Shown piece after piece: positions 1 through 10,556 of a stretch of DNA of 54,164 bases. The DNA is from Fomitopsis serialis (Eukaryota > Basidiomycota > Agaricomycetes > Polyporales > Fomitopsidaceae): assembly GCF_022376445.1 (NCBI RefSeq), contig NW_025955228.1, forward strand, positions 1 through 54,164, given 5' to 3'. A program made the translations under genes and the position numbers. Within the stretch, counting starts at the first letter, position 1. Every line of letters starts with the position of its first letter. The notes below the pieces were generated by a model. That model did not search any database and was not told the DNA's origin. It was given only the letters and a program-made list of their open reading frames with translations.

Positions 1-684
1 CGAGGCGTAGGTTCTTCTTTCTGTTCCGTCCGTGTGACAATCGACGGAACATTCGTGCAGGCTGTGGCTCTCGGGGTATGAGAGGATAAACCGCTTGTCA
101 TGCACGTCCGCGTGCTCAACGCTGCGCGCAAGGCCGCGATCGCGTGGAACAACGCCTCCTTCCTCAGTACACCTGTGAGTCCCTTTTCGAGAGGTGAAGC
201 TGACGGGCGATCATCTCACACATTCTATACAGGTCGACTTCCCCGTGGCCTCCACCTCGCAGCTTGCTGTCTCGAAGTCACCGCTCCTCGCGCTCCTCGC
301 GAACACCGGCCAATCGTCCTCGCCGAGCTGGTCCGTTCCCAGCACGAACTACACCAAGGGCGAGGAGCTCATCGACGTGTTGAGCTGCGTGACGACCAAA
401 GTCGGCAGCGCCGGTGCGGTGGCGTGGACGGGGAGCTCGGGGATGCCTGCGGTGCGTGTATCATTTGCGTTGAGGACGCACCGCTGACGCCGGAGCGACA
501 GGTCCTTCTGCCGACGTCGGTGTTCAACGCGAGCTACTGCAACACGCTCAAAGGCGATGTCAGTGGAAACGCGGGCAGCCCGTGGGTCGCGCAGTCATCT
601 GGGAGGGGGCTGGGCTTGAGCGTGGCCGGTGCGCTGGTCGCTACGGCCTTTACCATCTGGTCTCTCGCTACGTGGGCGCTCTAA
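1..684 (+). CDS. 3' end of a secreted, probably GPI-anchored alpha-amylase (GH13)
   Basis: This is the C-terminal part of an alpha-amylase gene that begins outside the window. Visible exons end at about 174, run 233-451, and run 502-684; both introns are GT..AG and about 50-58 nt. The last two exons resemble the beta-sandwich domain C of fungal GH13 alpha-amylases: the stretch ELIDVLSCVTTKVGSAGAV parallels the family's conserved TEVIGC/TVGSDG region, followed by a short Cys-containing end (ASYCNTLKG). The protein finishes with a Ser/Gly-rich linker and a hydrophobic tail (LSVAGALVATAFTIWSLATW) that looks like a GPI-attachment signal, suggesting an enzyme held at the cell surface. The catalytic barrel is not in view. 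The family call rests on domain C only; the GPI tail is inference. Confidence 0.7.
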
Positions 685-1598
685 GCGAGTGGAGCCCAGG
701 TTAGAGTTGGATGTACGCTGCCGTAGTGGTTGTGGACCCGGATGATGGTCGGCTTGTTGGTTGTGATATTTGGGACGTTCAGACAGACTGGACTTTCAGC
801 ATGACGATGTAGATCTCTGTACTGTTGTATCAGTTTGTTTTGTAGACGTGTGTGTTGTACAGTACTCGATGGCTGTAGATTTTACGTAGACTGTTGAAGG
901 GTGGCCTTGTTTCGGTTGTTCAGTAGTACCGTGATAGGGCCTGGCACAGTGATCTGCGTTCAAACGTTCAAGGTCAAGGTTAGTCTCCCCATAGTCCTAG
1001 GCATACCTTGGGCATACCTCAGAGAAGATTTGTTGACGGTGGGGAAGGCGGTCCTCTATGGGTCACGGTGGCAACGAGGACTTTGCTGACCTTGACGTCG
1101 GAGGAATGGCACTGCGTCTGACCATAATGAAGGGCGTGAATATTGAATGACGAGTATTAACTCGGTGGTACGAAGCATTGTACGACTAAGATCTCTTGCA
1201 TTGTGAGAGCAATCGACAAGTTGATTCGGTCGGCGAGCGCGAGTGTCTACGGGATTAAGTCAGATATAACAAAAGTAGGGATCTGGCGGACAAACAGTAC
1301 TCATGCAAAACTCACGTCAATTTTCCGCCACAACATAGAAGTCTGAACTTCCCACCTCATCGTTAGATGCGGTACCATCAGCAGCGTGCCCTTGATATGC
1401 GCGATGCCGAGTCAACAATCCTACTCAGTCAGGGACTATTTCAGCGGTCCGAGTCGTGCATCACCGTGGGAGGGCATTGGCATTGCATGGAGCATAGAGG
1501 GGCTATGATACAGTATATACACAAATGGGGGACATGTCCGAGCTACCATAAAATACGCTAGCCAGCGAACCTAACTGTGGCTTGGAGGGAGGTAAGGT
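685..1598. other. Intergenic region, no gene seen
   Basis: Between the amylase stop codon and the end of the split minus-strand gene I see no convincing coding sequence, RNA gene or repeat. Short ORFs at 901-1089 and 1367-1561 have no family resemblance, splice context or composition that supports them. Confidence 0.5.
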
Positions 1599-2449
1599 CT
1601 ACCTATGCCCCGGGGTTAGCTCGATTAGACGCTCCTTGCCGGCTTGAACAAGCTCCTTGTATGTAGCCTCGCGGAAAGTAGGAAACAGGTGCGGTTGCAT
1701 GGACGGCGCGATGTGGAGCTCGGGCTGGTAGGTGATCCCAGCGACGTGATGCAAACTGACCAAATAGATACATTCCTTGGTTAAGCCGTACTTCTTGACC
1801 GTGGCCATCCCCCAACAGCGGTGATCTGGCGGTGACTCTAAGCGATCGGCGTAGCATTTCTGGAGATGGTATCAGCATCGACGCCATCCTAGCGGAGATA
1901 CAGTAAGATCACTCACGTCCATCGCCTTCCGGACGATGCCACCGACCGCCCGTGCGAGCTCTATACTGGTGATATGGCCAGTCTTGGTCAAGAGTTGAAC
2001 GTCCTGTGCGACCTCCGTTCTAGCCTTTTCGTGGTTGGGCCACTACATGACGCATCGGACATAGTCAGCCGTGCCGTTGAGCGAAGCAAGAATGAGGAGA
2101 TAAATACATACCTGGACCCTGACCTTGATCTTCTTGCTTTCTGGAATCTTCTTGCTTTCTGGAAACTTCTCGAAAGAGTTTTGGAACGGAGTGGCCAATC
2201 CATCCGGGATCGTGTCCGTCCGGTTCTCCACCGTGAGCGTGCGCATGTCGATGCCACGCCTGCCAAAATACACCGACGGGAAAAAGCCCTCGGGATATTT
2301 CTCACTTTTGGCCTTTGTCGTCGTTGCATAGGTCTGAGGAAGGAGATACATTCCCGTAGCTGCATTCCAGGTGGCCCGGGTGCAGCCACAAGTTTGTGGC
2401 CTGATGATCGCAGGGAACAGTCGAGGTGGCCTCGATGGAGCGACTTGGA
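1599..2449 (-). pseudogene. Downstream half of an uncharacterised two-domain gene split by a hAT insertion
   Basis: This is the 3' half of a gene whose 5' half lies at 12990-13649. Reading leftwards from the hAT target duplication, the frame continues through about 35 residues into a second copy of the domain seen in the 5' half: FFPSVYFGRRGID, an intron (about 2112-2044), WPNHEKARTEVAQ, a second intron after RKAMD, then DHRCWGM and HHVAGITYQPELHIAPS, stopping at 1599. The upstream domain has the same landmarks (PSVFFGRGLSID, WPDHDP, RAME, DHRCWAV, HHVGGFTYQPELQ) and the same two intron positions. It is therefore a tandemly duplicated unit of roughly 170 residues. I do not recognise the family. 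The hAT insertion disconnects the halves, so I call a pseudogene; this half could still be expressed alone. Confidence 0.65.
2442..2449. repeat. hAT target-site duplication, left copy (GACTTGGA)
   Basis: The 8-bp sequence GACTTGGA directly precedes the left terminal repeat and is repeated exactly at 12990-12997 after the right terminal repeat. Eight base pairs is the standard hAT target duplication. Confidence 0.93.
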
Positions 2450-2477
2450 TAAGGCTCCAACTATATAATATATATAC
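2450..2477 (+). repeat. hAT terminal inverted repeat, left
   Basis: Begins TAAGGCTCCAACTATATAAT. It is the reverse complement of 12962-12989 with one mismatch in 28 positions. Confidence 0.9.
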
Positions 2478-2562
2478 ACCAAAGACCTGTATATATATGG
2501 TATATGGTATATATATAGTATATATACAGTATATATATGGTATATATGGTATGCAGGAAGTA

Positions 2563-5460
2563 CTAATATTTCATATTATCAAACTTGAAAAGACCATCTT
2601 TGAGCCATTGCTTTGAGCACATGGCCTCACTAATTGTCTCTGCCCTCAGAGAGCTGCGTGTGTCAACACAAAGGTGACGAGAAGCAGAAAACAAACGCTC
2701 GACAGAAACAGAAGCTCCTGGGATGGCGAGGAAGTCCCTGGCAATAGATGCAATGACACGGAACTTGCTTGCATTTTCCTGAAGAGAACATATCAAGTAT
2801 AGGCTCAGACAGCCACGGAAGAACATACCTTCCACCATCCAAGTGGATCGTGTGGGTTACCCCTTCCACCCTCGAAGCGCAGCCATCGTACGACCTCTGA
2901 GTCCTGAACATCAGCTCCATCTTGAGCTTCAGGGTCTGGAACATCAGCAGACAGTAGGTCAAGGAAGGATGCTGGGGTCGCTACTGGAGCTGGACGTGCA
3001 GGCGCATCCGTAGCTTTCGGTAGCTTCTTCTCATACTCGTGGAAGACATGTTCGAAGAGGGCTTCAGCGCGGAGCTTCTCCTCACTACCGAGCTTGCTAA
3101 ACCAGTTGACACGGAGGTTTGGATGGCACACTACAAACAATGAAACATACATCGAGAGAGTTCAACATAAGCACATACCTGTTGCAACCACATTGTACTG
3201 ACACTCCCTTGCCTTCGTGTAGTATTGCTCTAGTTTCGAAAGACCAGCCTGTGCCGCAACAGCTAGCATAGGCTTCGTACTCGGGCTTGTAATCGTGTCG
3301 GTCAAAGCTGTCTTCATATGGGCATACATGGGCAATACCCATGGCAGCGTCGGCATGCTTTGCTTCGACATGATGTGGGTGACATGTGTGAAGTGCTTGA
3401 CATAACATTAGACACATACACGGAGAGGCAAGTAAGGATGTACATACACTGAGCAGATTTGCAAGCTGCTGTAGGAAGTTCCAGTCTTCGGGGAACAGCG
3501 TGAGAGCTTCGAGATCATCACGCTCGGCAACCCAATCGGTGATGGCCTACAGACTCGAGCTGTCAGTAAGACACTGCATAGAACGAGCCAATCGTACCTT
3601 CTTGAGTAGCAGAGCACGCTCGATCATTGCATGAGTACAGTTCCATCGTGTACGCACATCGCGGACCGGCATTAACGTAGTGAGCGGTTTCCCACCAGTC
3701 GGATTGGGCTTCCCTTCGTAATGGCGCACAGCATGTTTGCGGAACGACGAGCGACGTTGAGGCGAGCTCACAATCTTGCGCACGATGAGGCGTAGCTGAA
3801 ACATACCATCACTATTATCTGTTCGCAACACCACTTGAAAGAACTCGACTGACCTTTTGAACAGCATTGAGGATCTCTTCATCACTGATCGGTGTATCCT
3901 TGTCTTCGTCCGAACACAGGTCCGCGAGCTTCTCATCCATGGCTGCAGCCTCTTCCTCCTCCATCGCGTTGAGCTCGTCATCATCTTCGAGGTCGTAATG
4001 AAAGGGGAGGAACTTATGAAGGAGGTACCAATCATTCTCGTCGGGATCTTCAGCATCAATGATAGATGCTAAGATCTTCTGCACGACGAGGTTGACGACG
4101 TGCGCGAGACACCGTATCTGGCCGTTCTCGGGAGAGAAGTGTATGCCATACTTCTCTAGGAGTAGGCCAGTCAAAGTCCTCGCCAAAACATCGTTCGTCG
4201 AGGCATTATCCATCGTCAAAGCTATGAAGTAAGGTCACCATATAGCTCCGTCACGAGAGAGCACAAAAGAGGAACATATCTTATCGAGACTCCCTCGCTT
4301 ACTCCCAGATTCCATGAAGGCCTTCGCCGCGTTGACGCCCTCGTGTTCATCGTCCAAGAGGTGCCGGAAGTCGACGAGACGCTCGACGAGCTGCCAATCG
4401 TCGTCGATGAAGCTTGCGATGGTGCCCGCAAACGTGTACATCATCTGCGCTGTCGTCCAGGTATCCGTCGAAAAAGCAATCTTGGATTTGACGGCCTGAG
4501 TGCCGACGAGAGTCGGGCGACTCACCCGTGGTGAAGGGAAGATCGTCCTCGACGATCCAGGCTGCGAAGACTTGGAGGAACCCGCGTTGCGTCGGCTCGA
4601 CCTTCGGGTTAAGCTTACCCTCTTTGAGGTAGCCCTCCATGAGCTTCGCGCTCGCGACCGTGAAGCCACCGCCAGAGGTCGATGCCGTCGATCCACCTGG
4701 GGCGGATGTTGTGTCCTGGCCTGGCTCTGCCGCTGCTGCTGCCGCCGCCGCCGCCTCCTTGTGCTTCTGGGATATGTGCAAGGTCAGGTTGCCGAGCACC
4801 GGACGCTTCGTCTCGTCGGCCCAGTTGTCGCTGTCGACGGACCGCTCGAAGCTGCACTTGCTGTTCACCAGGTGAGTCCACAGCGATATTTGAGAGGTAC
4901 TAGTCACACACCTTCCACAGAACCGGCACTGGAACGTCCACCGTTTGCCCGCCATCGGGTCGAACGTCGCAACCGCTGGCTCCCAGTGCTGGAGTGTTCG
5001 GTTTACAGGGCCCCGCGCACCTGTGCGTTGCTTCTCAGCCGCCTCGCGCGCCTCGACTTGACGGAGGGCTGAACGGCCATCGGAGAGCTCGTGGTCGGAG
5101 TCTTCGACATCCTCGACAGTCGTGCGTCGACGGCTTGAGGTGGACGCGCGTTCAGGAAGCTCCGTTTGCTTCTGTTTGTTTGGACGGGCTGGGCGGCGGT
5201 AAGGCTTCTTTTTCGGCGGTGAGCGCGCGCGCTGTAGTGCGGCAAACGGCGGTCAGCACGTTAAGGTTTACACGGTGAGCACTGCCTTCGAACCTTATTC
5301 TGCTTATCCTTTCCCTTCCCCTTCGTGGTCGCCGCCGCTCTCTTTGTTTTCGTGATATCTCTCGCCCTCGTACCTCTACCCTTCGTACCTCTACCCTTCT
5401 CGCCATCCGTGCCTGCATCTACCTCCATTTCGGCGTCACTGCCGTTTTTGGCTGAGCTGT
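2563..5460 (-). pseudogene. hAT transposase, downstream exons (BED finger to hATC dimerisation domain)
   Basis: Catalytic part of a hAT transposase. The encoded order is: an acidic and basic linker; a BED-type zinc finger (CRFC then WTHLVNSKC, near 4930-4850); a polyalanine run (about 4727-4765); the first catalytic block FSTDTWTTAQMMYTF; the second block ALTMDNASTNDVL; the Cys/His segment RCLAHVVNLVVQKIL; DVRTRWNCTHAMIERALLL; and a C-terminal hATC domain (FLAIPGASVSVERLFSASR, then MCSKQWLKDGL). Several short introns interrupt it. The open frame runs upstream of the finger with no break up to the LTR element at 5465, then resumes at 11539 in the same frame. The domains look undamaged, so the main lesion is the retrotransposon insertion near the N-terminal third. 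Confidence 0.88.
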
Positions 5461-5464
5461 CCGA
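5461..5464. repeat. LTR element target-site duplication, left copy (CCGA)
   Basis: CCGA precedes the TG of the left LTR and is repeated at 11535-11538 after the CA of the right LTR. Collapsing the two copies joins the hAT codons in frame (residues SSDSDSSAKNGSD on the minus strand). Confidence 0.85.
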
Positions 5465-6443
5465 TGACGCGACCGAAAAGAACACAAAAGCCACACAAAA
5501 ACCCAACCGTGAGGTCGAGCAGTGGTATGCGAGGCCTCTGAGTCTATGAGATGTACGGGGGACTGTACAGTGGTCTAGGTAAGAAGGAGGAGGACGGACA
5601 AGACTCCGAACGACGTGGGAGAGCTTCGAAGACGTCGAAGACTGTTCGAAGACGAGGGCTAAGCCTCGAAGGTAGGAGGGGGAGTTTCGACAGACGTGTC
5701 GAACGAACGGTGACAAGGAAGGCGAGCGACGGCAGGAGAAGAAGTGTAGAGCCTCTCGGGGCAACTACGAGCTGGCGAACGTACTGGCGAACTGACTGAC
5801 TGGCTTCGAACGTACTGACTGACTGGCGAACTTGCTGACTTCGAACGTACTGGCTGACTGACGAACCTCGCCGGTGCGAGGTGAGATTGAGAGGGTAAGG
5901 TGGTCTCTCAGATTCGAAGGGAACCAGTCCCAGAGTATATACAGGGAAACACGGCTATTACCACTACGGAGCTCCGACGGCCCCAAACATCCGGCTATGG
6001 CTTCTAACACGTGACAACTGCTCTCGGGCTCGCTAACCAGTGGTCCGAAGGCCGACCGGCTATCACATGACACCGGAAACCAAGACCACTCGTCGAGGAT
6101 GTGAGACGACCTGCAAGGACCCACTGGACATCCTGTAGCATCCTATGGTCTTGTAGGAGTTCTTCTAACACCGTAGCACATCTTCTAACATGTTCGAGTG
6201 TCTTCTAACACATAGTGTATCTTCGAGTGACCTGCGTATTCTGGGCTCGTCTAGATAGGTGGGTAGGTGCTCCTATAGCGTCACTGAGGTGCCGGAAGGT
6301 CGCGGATAGTCTTCCAAGGTGAGCCAGGGTTGGCTACGAACTTCGAAATCTTCGAACAGTTGTAGTGGATCTTCTAAGAGCTTCGGAGCATCGTAGAGGC
6401 CTAGATTGCGTTTTCGGGGCTTAGATAGCCTAGAGGCGTATCA
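5465..6443 (-). repeat. Long terminal repeat (3' LTR in element orientation)
   Basis: 979 bp, TG...CA, matching 10557-11534 with roughly 15-20 differences by eye. Internal short repeats of the type TTCGAA and CTTCTAACAC are dense in it. Confidence 0.9.
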
Positions 6444-6453
6444 TCTCCCCCTT
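6444..6453 (-). other. Polypurine tract
   Basis: On the minus strand the sequence AAGGGGGAGA lies immediately before the 3' LTR, where plus-strand DNA synthesis is primed in LTR elements. A second copy of the surrounding block (CCCCCTTACTGAAAT, then TGACCGTCCTCGGTCAGCG) occurs at about 7264-7300. Confidence 0.65.
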
Positions 6454-6641
6454 ACTGAAATCCTGACCGTCCTCGGTCAGCGGGTATAGCAGATGAAGGG
6501 TGCTTGTTTCGTAGAGGACCACCGGGGTCGGTAGAAGGTGAAGGGTGGTTGAAATTGGAGGTAGGACGTGAACTAAGCATTGCTTGGGTGGTATCATTGC
6601 CCCCTACGGCGGGAACAGCTCGTCTAGCACCGTAGAAGACC

Positions 6642-8150
6642 CTAGCTGTCTTCGTACAAAACACTGTCTGCATCCAGCTTGTCAAATGCATCTTCGAAGT
6701 GTTCGGAGGCTCCTAGGGACATCATAGACTCCTTCTCCTTCTCTCTAGCCAGCGGTACACTGTGACGTGCGTGGCTGCGTGATTGAACAACCAATGGGCC
6801 GTGATAGCAAGGTCTCGTCTTCGCATTGGGTGACTGCCTGACTGACATGTTCGGAGCTTGATCTAGGTCGTCTCGAAGAAAGTCGAGGTCCCTGACTGTC
6901 TCGTAACGCTCAGGCTCGACCCCAAGGTGCAGCGGGCATCTTTGCAAGGTATTCACTCTACGAACGATTAGGTTTGTTGGGTCTGGGGCCATGTTGGGTG
7001 GTAGGACTAGGTACGTGTCTTCGAACGTTCGGAGTTGTTGTTCATGCACTCCACGTCGATCCCATGGCCATAGATTGTCTCCAAAAGCGAAAAACAGTGC
7101 GGCAGTGACGAACAGCACCACACACATGTAGAAGACTCTCGACACGTGTTTGGGTGGACCTGCTGGTTGCGAGAGCAATAGGGTATGTTCGACGTCTTCG
7201 AGGTGTGGGTCTAGCTTTCGAGGCGTGTCTGGTGATGGTACTACCAAGTGGTCGCGGTGATCCTCCCCCTTACTGAAATTGTGACCGTCCTCGGTCAGCG
7301 CAGAGATAGATACAAGAGACGGGCGGGGCGGGGAGGGAAGCATGGGCTGCTCGTCATGCTCGGGCAACATAGTAGCCAGTGGAGGTGACAGGCCATCCAT
7401 CGTAGGAGTGTTCGAAGATTTTGGCGGTAGCACAGCGCACGGTAACTTCGAAGACGTAGGAGCAGAGTCTGGCAACATCGAAGGAGTGGGGGCAGACATC
7501 ATAGGAGGATCCAAAGGCGTCGTAGTTGCAGAAAGATAGTCCGAACTTTTCGGAGCGTAAGCATAAGCATCCAATGATTTCGGAGGCATAGCAGGAAGGT
7601 CGGAAGGTTCCGGAGATGGGAGGGGACAGTTCGACGATTCTAGAAATGGCATAAGAGGCTTCGAGGATTTCGTAGACCTGGGATGGTGGTCTGACGATCT
7701 CAGAGATGTAGCTCGAAAGTTCGAAGATTCTTGAGACGTAGGAGTGTGGTGTTGCATTTCTGAAGGGATAGAAGGGGTGTCAAACGTCGTAGGAGTGTTC
7801 AAGGATTCCATCAGCGTAGAGAGATTGTTCGAAGACATCTGTTGATAGTCCAAAAGTCTCGGAGACATGGCTTGACCGTTCGAAGATTTCGGAGACGTAG
7901 GGGCATGATCTGGCCATTTCGGAGAGATAGGAGGAGTGTCCAATGTCGTAGGAGCACTCAAAGATTCCGTCGACGTGGGGAGATCACCGTTCAAAGGCTT
8001 CGAAGACATAGGTCGATAGTCCGAACATTTCGGAGGTGCAGGTTGGTCATCTGACAATCTCGGAGACGTAGGTCGACTGTCCGAAGATTTCGAAGATGTA
8101 GGTCGTATGTCTGAAGACTTCGAAGACGTAGGAGTCTCTTCTAACGTAAG
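6642..8150 (-). CDS. Second ORF of the LTR element: Ser/Pro-repeat protein with one transmembrane segment
   Basis: The ORF ends at 6642 and is open to about 8150 on the minus strand, overlapping the end of the gag-like frame in another frame. No ATG is seen at its upstream end, so it is probably reached by splicing or frameshifting; a short GT..AG segment spans the change near 8150-8190. The N-terminal half is built from degenerate units of about 12-18 residues such as PTSPKSSN and PMSSKPLNGD. A hydrophobic segment, FYMCVVLFVTAALFFAF, follows about 300 residues in, then a charged tail. No enzymatic motif of pol is visible. The architecture (repeat region, single membrane span, tail) is envelope-like only in a loose sense, and I infer no function. 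Confidence 0.55.
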   Translation of the reverse strand, partial: LTLEETPTSSKSSDIRPTSSKSSDSRPTSPRLSDDQPAPPKCSDYRPMSSKPLNGDLPTSTESLSAPTTLDTPPISPKWPDHAPTSPKSSNGQAMSPRLLDYQQMSSNNLSTLMESLNTPTTFDTPSIPSEMQHHTPTSQESSNFRATSLRSSDHHPRSTKSSKPLMPFLESSNCPLPSPEPSDLPAMPPKSLDAYAYAPKSSDYLSATTTPLDPPMMSAPTPSMLPDSAPTSSKLPCAVLPPKSSNTPTMDGLSPPLATMLPEHDEQPMLPSPPRPSLVSISALTEDGHNFSKGEDHRDHLVVPSPDTPRKLDPHLEDVEHTLLLSQPAGPPKHVSRVFYMCVVLFVTAALFFAFGDNLWPWDRRGVHEQQLRTFEDTYLVLPPNMAPDPTNLIVRRVNTLQRCPLHLGVEPERYETVRDLDFLRDDLDQAPNMSVRQSPNAKTRPCYHGPLVVQSRSHARHSVPLAREKEKESMMSLGASEHFEDAFDKLDADSVLYEDS

Positions 8151-10420
8151 GCTCCCTCCGGAAGGCCCCTAACACGGTGACAACTGGGGAAGTGTCTTTG
8201 ATCATAAGGCTGTAGTTCGAAAGTGGTTCCATAGCTGCAGTGTTTGTAGACGCCTGGTTCGTCTTGCGCTCCGCCGTCCGAGGCGTCAGTGCTGCCCAGT
8301 ATCGGTCGCGAAGGTACGAAGGCAATTTTCGAAGCTCCTCAGATGTCAATGGTACACACGGAGTGTTCGATGAGGACTCGACAGCCAGTTCGGCAAGCTG
8401 GGGCGGGGGCTGTGCTATAAAGAAGCTGGCTCGGCTCTGTCGCTTCGTGGGAGATGCTTCGAAATTTCGAGGGCTCGCTTCGAACTTCGTAGGGGTCGCT
8501 TCGAAACGTTGGGTGGGAGGAGGTGCGTAGGTCATGTCTCGAACATTTGCAGATGGGAAAGCGGGACTCTCGGTGTCGATGGTAGGTCGGACGACTGGCG
8601 CAGGCGCTAGGGTACTTGGTCTTGTCTTCGAACATGACAGGCGGTTTGGGGCTCGCTCCGAAAACTTCGAACACGTCATGGGTAGTAGTGGTTGATCAGC
8701 CAGGTGGGTGTTCGAGCGTAGGGGATGCTTCTCGATGACAACTCGGTCGACAACGGTCTGCTTATGCTGTTCCCGAGCATAGATCTCCGTCAACCGTGAT
8801 AGCTGGGTGTCCATGCAGGCTAGCATCTCTCCAATGTCGAGGGCATGCGTAGGGATAGGCGGACTCTCGACTGCTTCATAGAGCAACTGCGTGGCTGTAG
8901 CGCCTTGCATAGCACTGCCTGAACCACTCGAAGACGACGAACTGAGTCCTAACTTGCTCGAACGACGTGCATGTTCGTAGATAGCGTCTCGGAGGGTCTC
9001 GCTGTCTCGGCGACTCATGAAGCGGTTGTCGAACGAGACGATCTTGCCATCGGGGTTCCGTCGACACAGGCCCTTCTTCCTGTCTTCTTCGAACATCTCG
9101 CAGTCACCGATCCAACATCCCGAACGTCCGCAATAGAAGCACCGAGGGCTGTCACGACTGTTCGAGAATTCGGTGACCGGCTGTGAGACTGCTGGGCCTC
9201 GAGGGTCTTGATCAGCGTCTGTAGCAATGGTAGGAGGTCTTCGGACTTCGTGGTCACAGGTGGGGATGGCAGGATAGACACAGCGGGTGTGGTCGTAGGC
9301 ATAGGGGGACTAGCTTGCCGAAAGGTCGAAGCTGGTGTAGGACCATCTAACACCCACTGTGCTGACTCGTAGATCTCTGCGAACGTCCAGGGCTTCCTTC
9401 GAGAGCGGTCAGGGTTCCGCATGAACAGGCGCTGCTCGATGGGACCCCAGAGCGTATTCGGAAAGCCTTGCTGGAACTTCCGATCTTGTTCGAGTGTCGA
9501 AAGCGAACCTCGAGCGATCAGGTACTCCGAAATCATGTAGAAGTCGCGGTAGTAGGCAGCGAGGTGGAGGGCATTGGTCATCCCGAGTTCTATGCGATCA
9601 TGGACGACCGTGTCGAGATCAGCGAGCGAGTACTTGTGCTCGTCATCAGCTCCAGGATAGAGTGCTCGTAGGGCGGTCACGAACTCCTCGTAGGGCTTCG
9701 TAGCATCCTTGAATGTTGGCTGCATCATCCATAGGTCGGAGACGCGGATAGGAGGGTAGCGAACTGCCCATGACTTCTTGTCGGAGTCGTCGGTAACTCG
9801 GCATCGTGCGAAGTGTGTTTCGAGGTCTTGGAAAAAGCGTTGAATGAGAAAGGTTCTGACTCGTCGAAGACAGGTGCAGTGGAGTGTCCGCGTGCAGGCA
9901 TTGAAGCCGCCTTCGAGGCTGGTGCTCCTGCGTCGGCCATATTTGGACTCAGCTTCGAAGTGTTAGAAGGAGTTGGCGAAGCGATAGAAGGGATTGTTGA
10001 AATGTTCGAAGGTATTGTCGAAGTGTTCGAAGGGTTAGGGGTGTCGACGGTCGAAGTCCGTCACGGCGTGGACTGCTCTGGTCCTGGAGGGACTGACGAC
10101 ACTCTACGACTGGTGGGTATGGGTAGACGTGAGGTGGAAGATCCTCTACGCGTGGTGACTGTGGCTGAGGTGGGTTCCTCTCCTTCGAGAGGTGGTGATG
10201 GTGTTAGAAGCGGTAGAGGGGATCCGAAGACTAGTGCCTCTAAGTCGTCTGCAAGCAAGAGTCTTCGAGCACGTCTGGAATGGGATGGGGTAGTAGGCAC
10301 TTGGTCTCGAACGGAGCGTTCCGGATCGTCGTGATCGGGGACAAGCTCGACGTTTTCGGGCGAAGAGGGGATAGTCGAAGGTCCTGGGAGAGGGTTGCTA
10401 TGCCTGCGAAAGGCGGCGGC
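8047..10420 (-). pseudogene. gag-like polyprotein ORF of the LTR element (degraded)
   Basis: Retrotransposon gag-like protein. From the N-terminus it has a Ser/Pro-rich region, FSFNAF then FQDLETHFARCRV and SDLWMMQPTFKDATKPYEEF, a helical capsid-like core through IEQRLFMRNPDRSRRKPWTF, then a zinc-knuckle-like cluster CFYCGRSGCWIGDC (CX2CX4CX4C, Cys in place of the usual His), and a low-complexity tail ending at 8047. Two lesions are visible. The frame changes at about 9833 within a T run (one T short of keeping FNAF joined to FQDLETHF), and there is an in-frame TGA at about 10063. The start is unclear; the frame is open to about 10420 without a good ATG. The gag assignment rests on position, composition and the Cys cluster. 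Confidence 0.65.
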
Positions 10421-10537
10421 TGATCGGGGACCTAGTCACTGTCGATAGCGAGTGCGAGGAGAGGACTTTCGTAGTCTCGGTAGTCTTCAGGGTTGACTTC
10501 GAAGTTCCGACGCGGCGGAATCTTGCTCTATATCCCC

Positions 10538-10553
10538 CTCGCGGTGGGCTCCA
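10538..10553 (-). other. Candidate tRNA primer-binding site
   Basis: On the minus strand TGGAGCCCACCGCGAG starts three bases inside the 5' LTR. It begins TGG as expected for pairing with a tRNA 3' CCA. The matching tRNA was not identified. Confidence 0.6.
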
Positions 10554-10556
10554 AGA

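Noticed and set aside
9813..10334. A 173-codon plus-strand ORF in the LTR element
   Set aside because: It is the complement of the degraded gag-like frame; the minus-strand frame fits the PBS and PPT orientation and continues into the capsid-like core.
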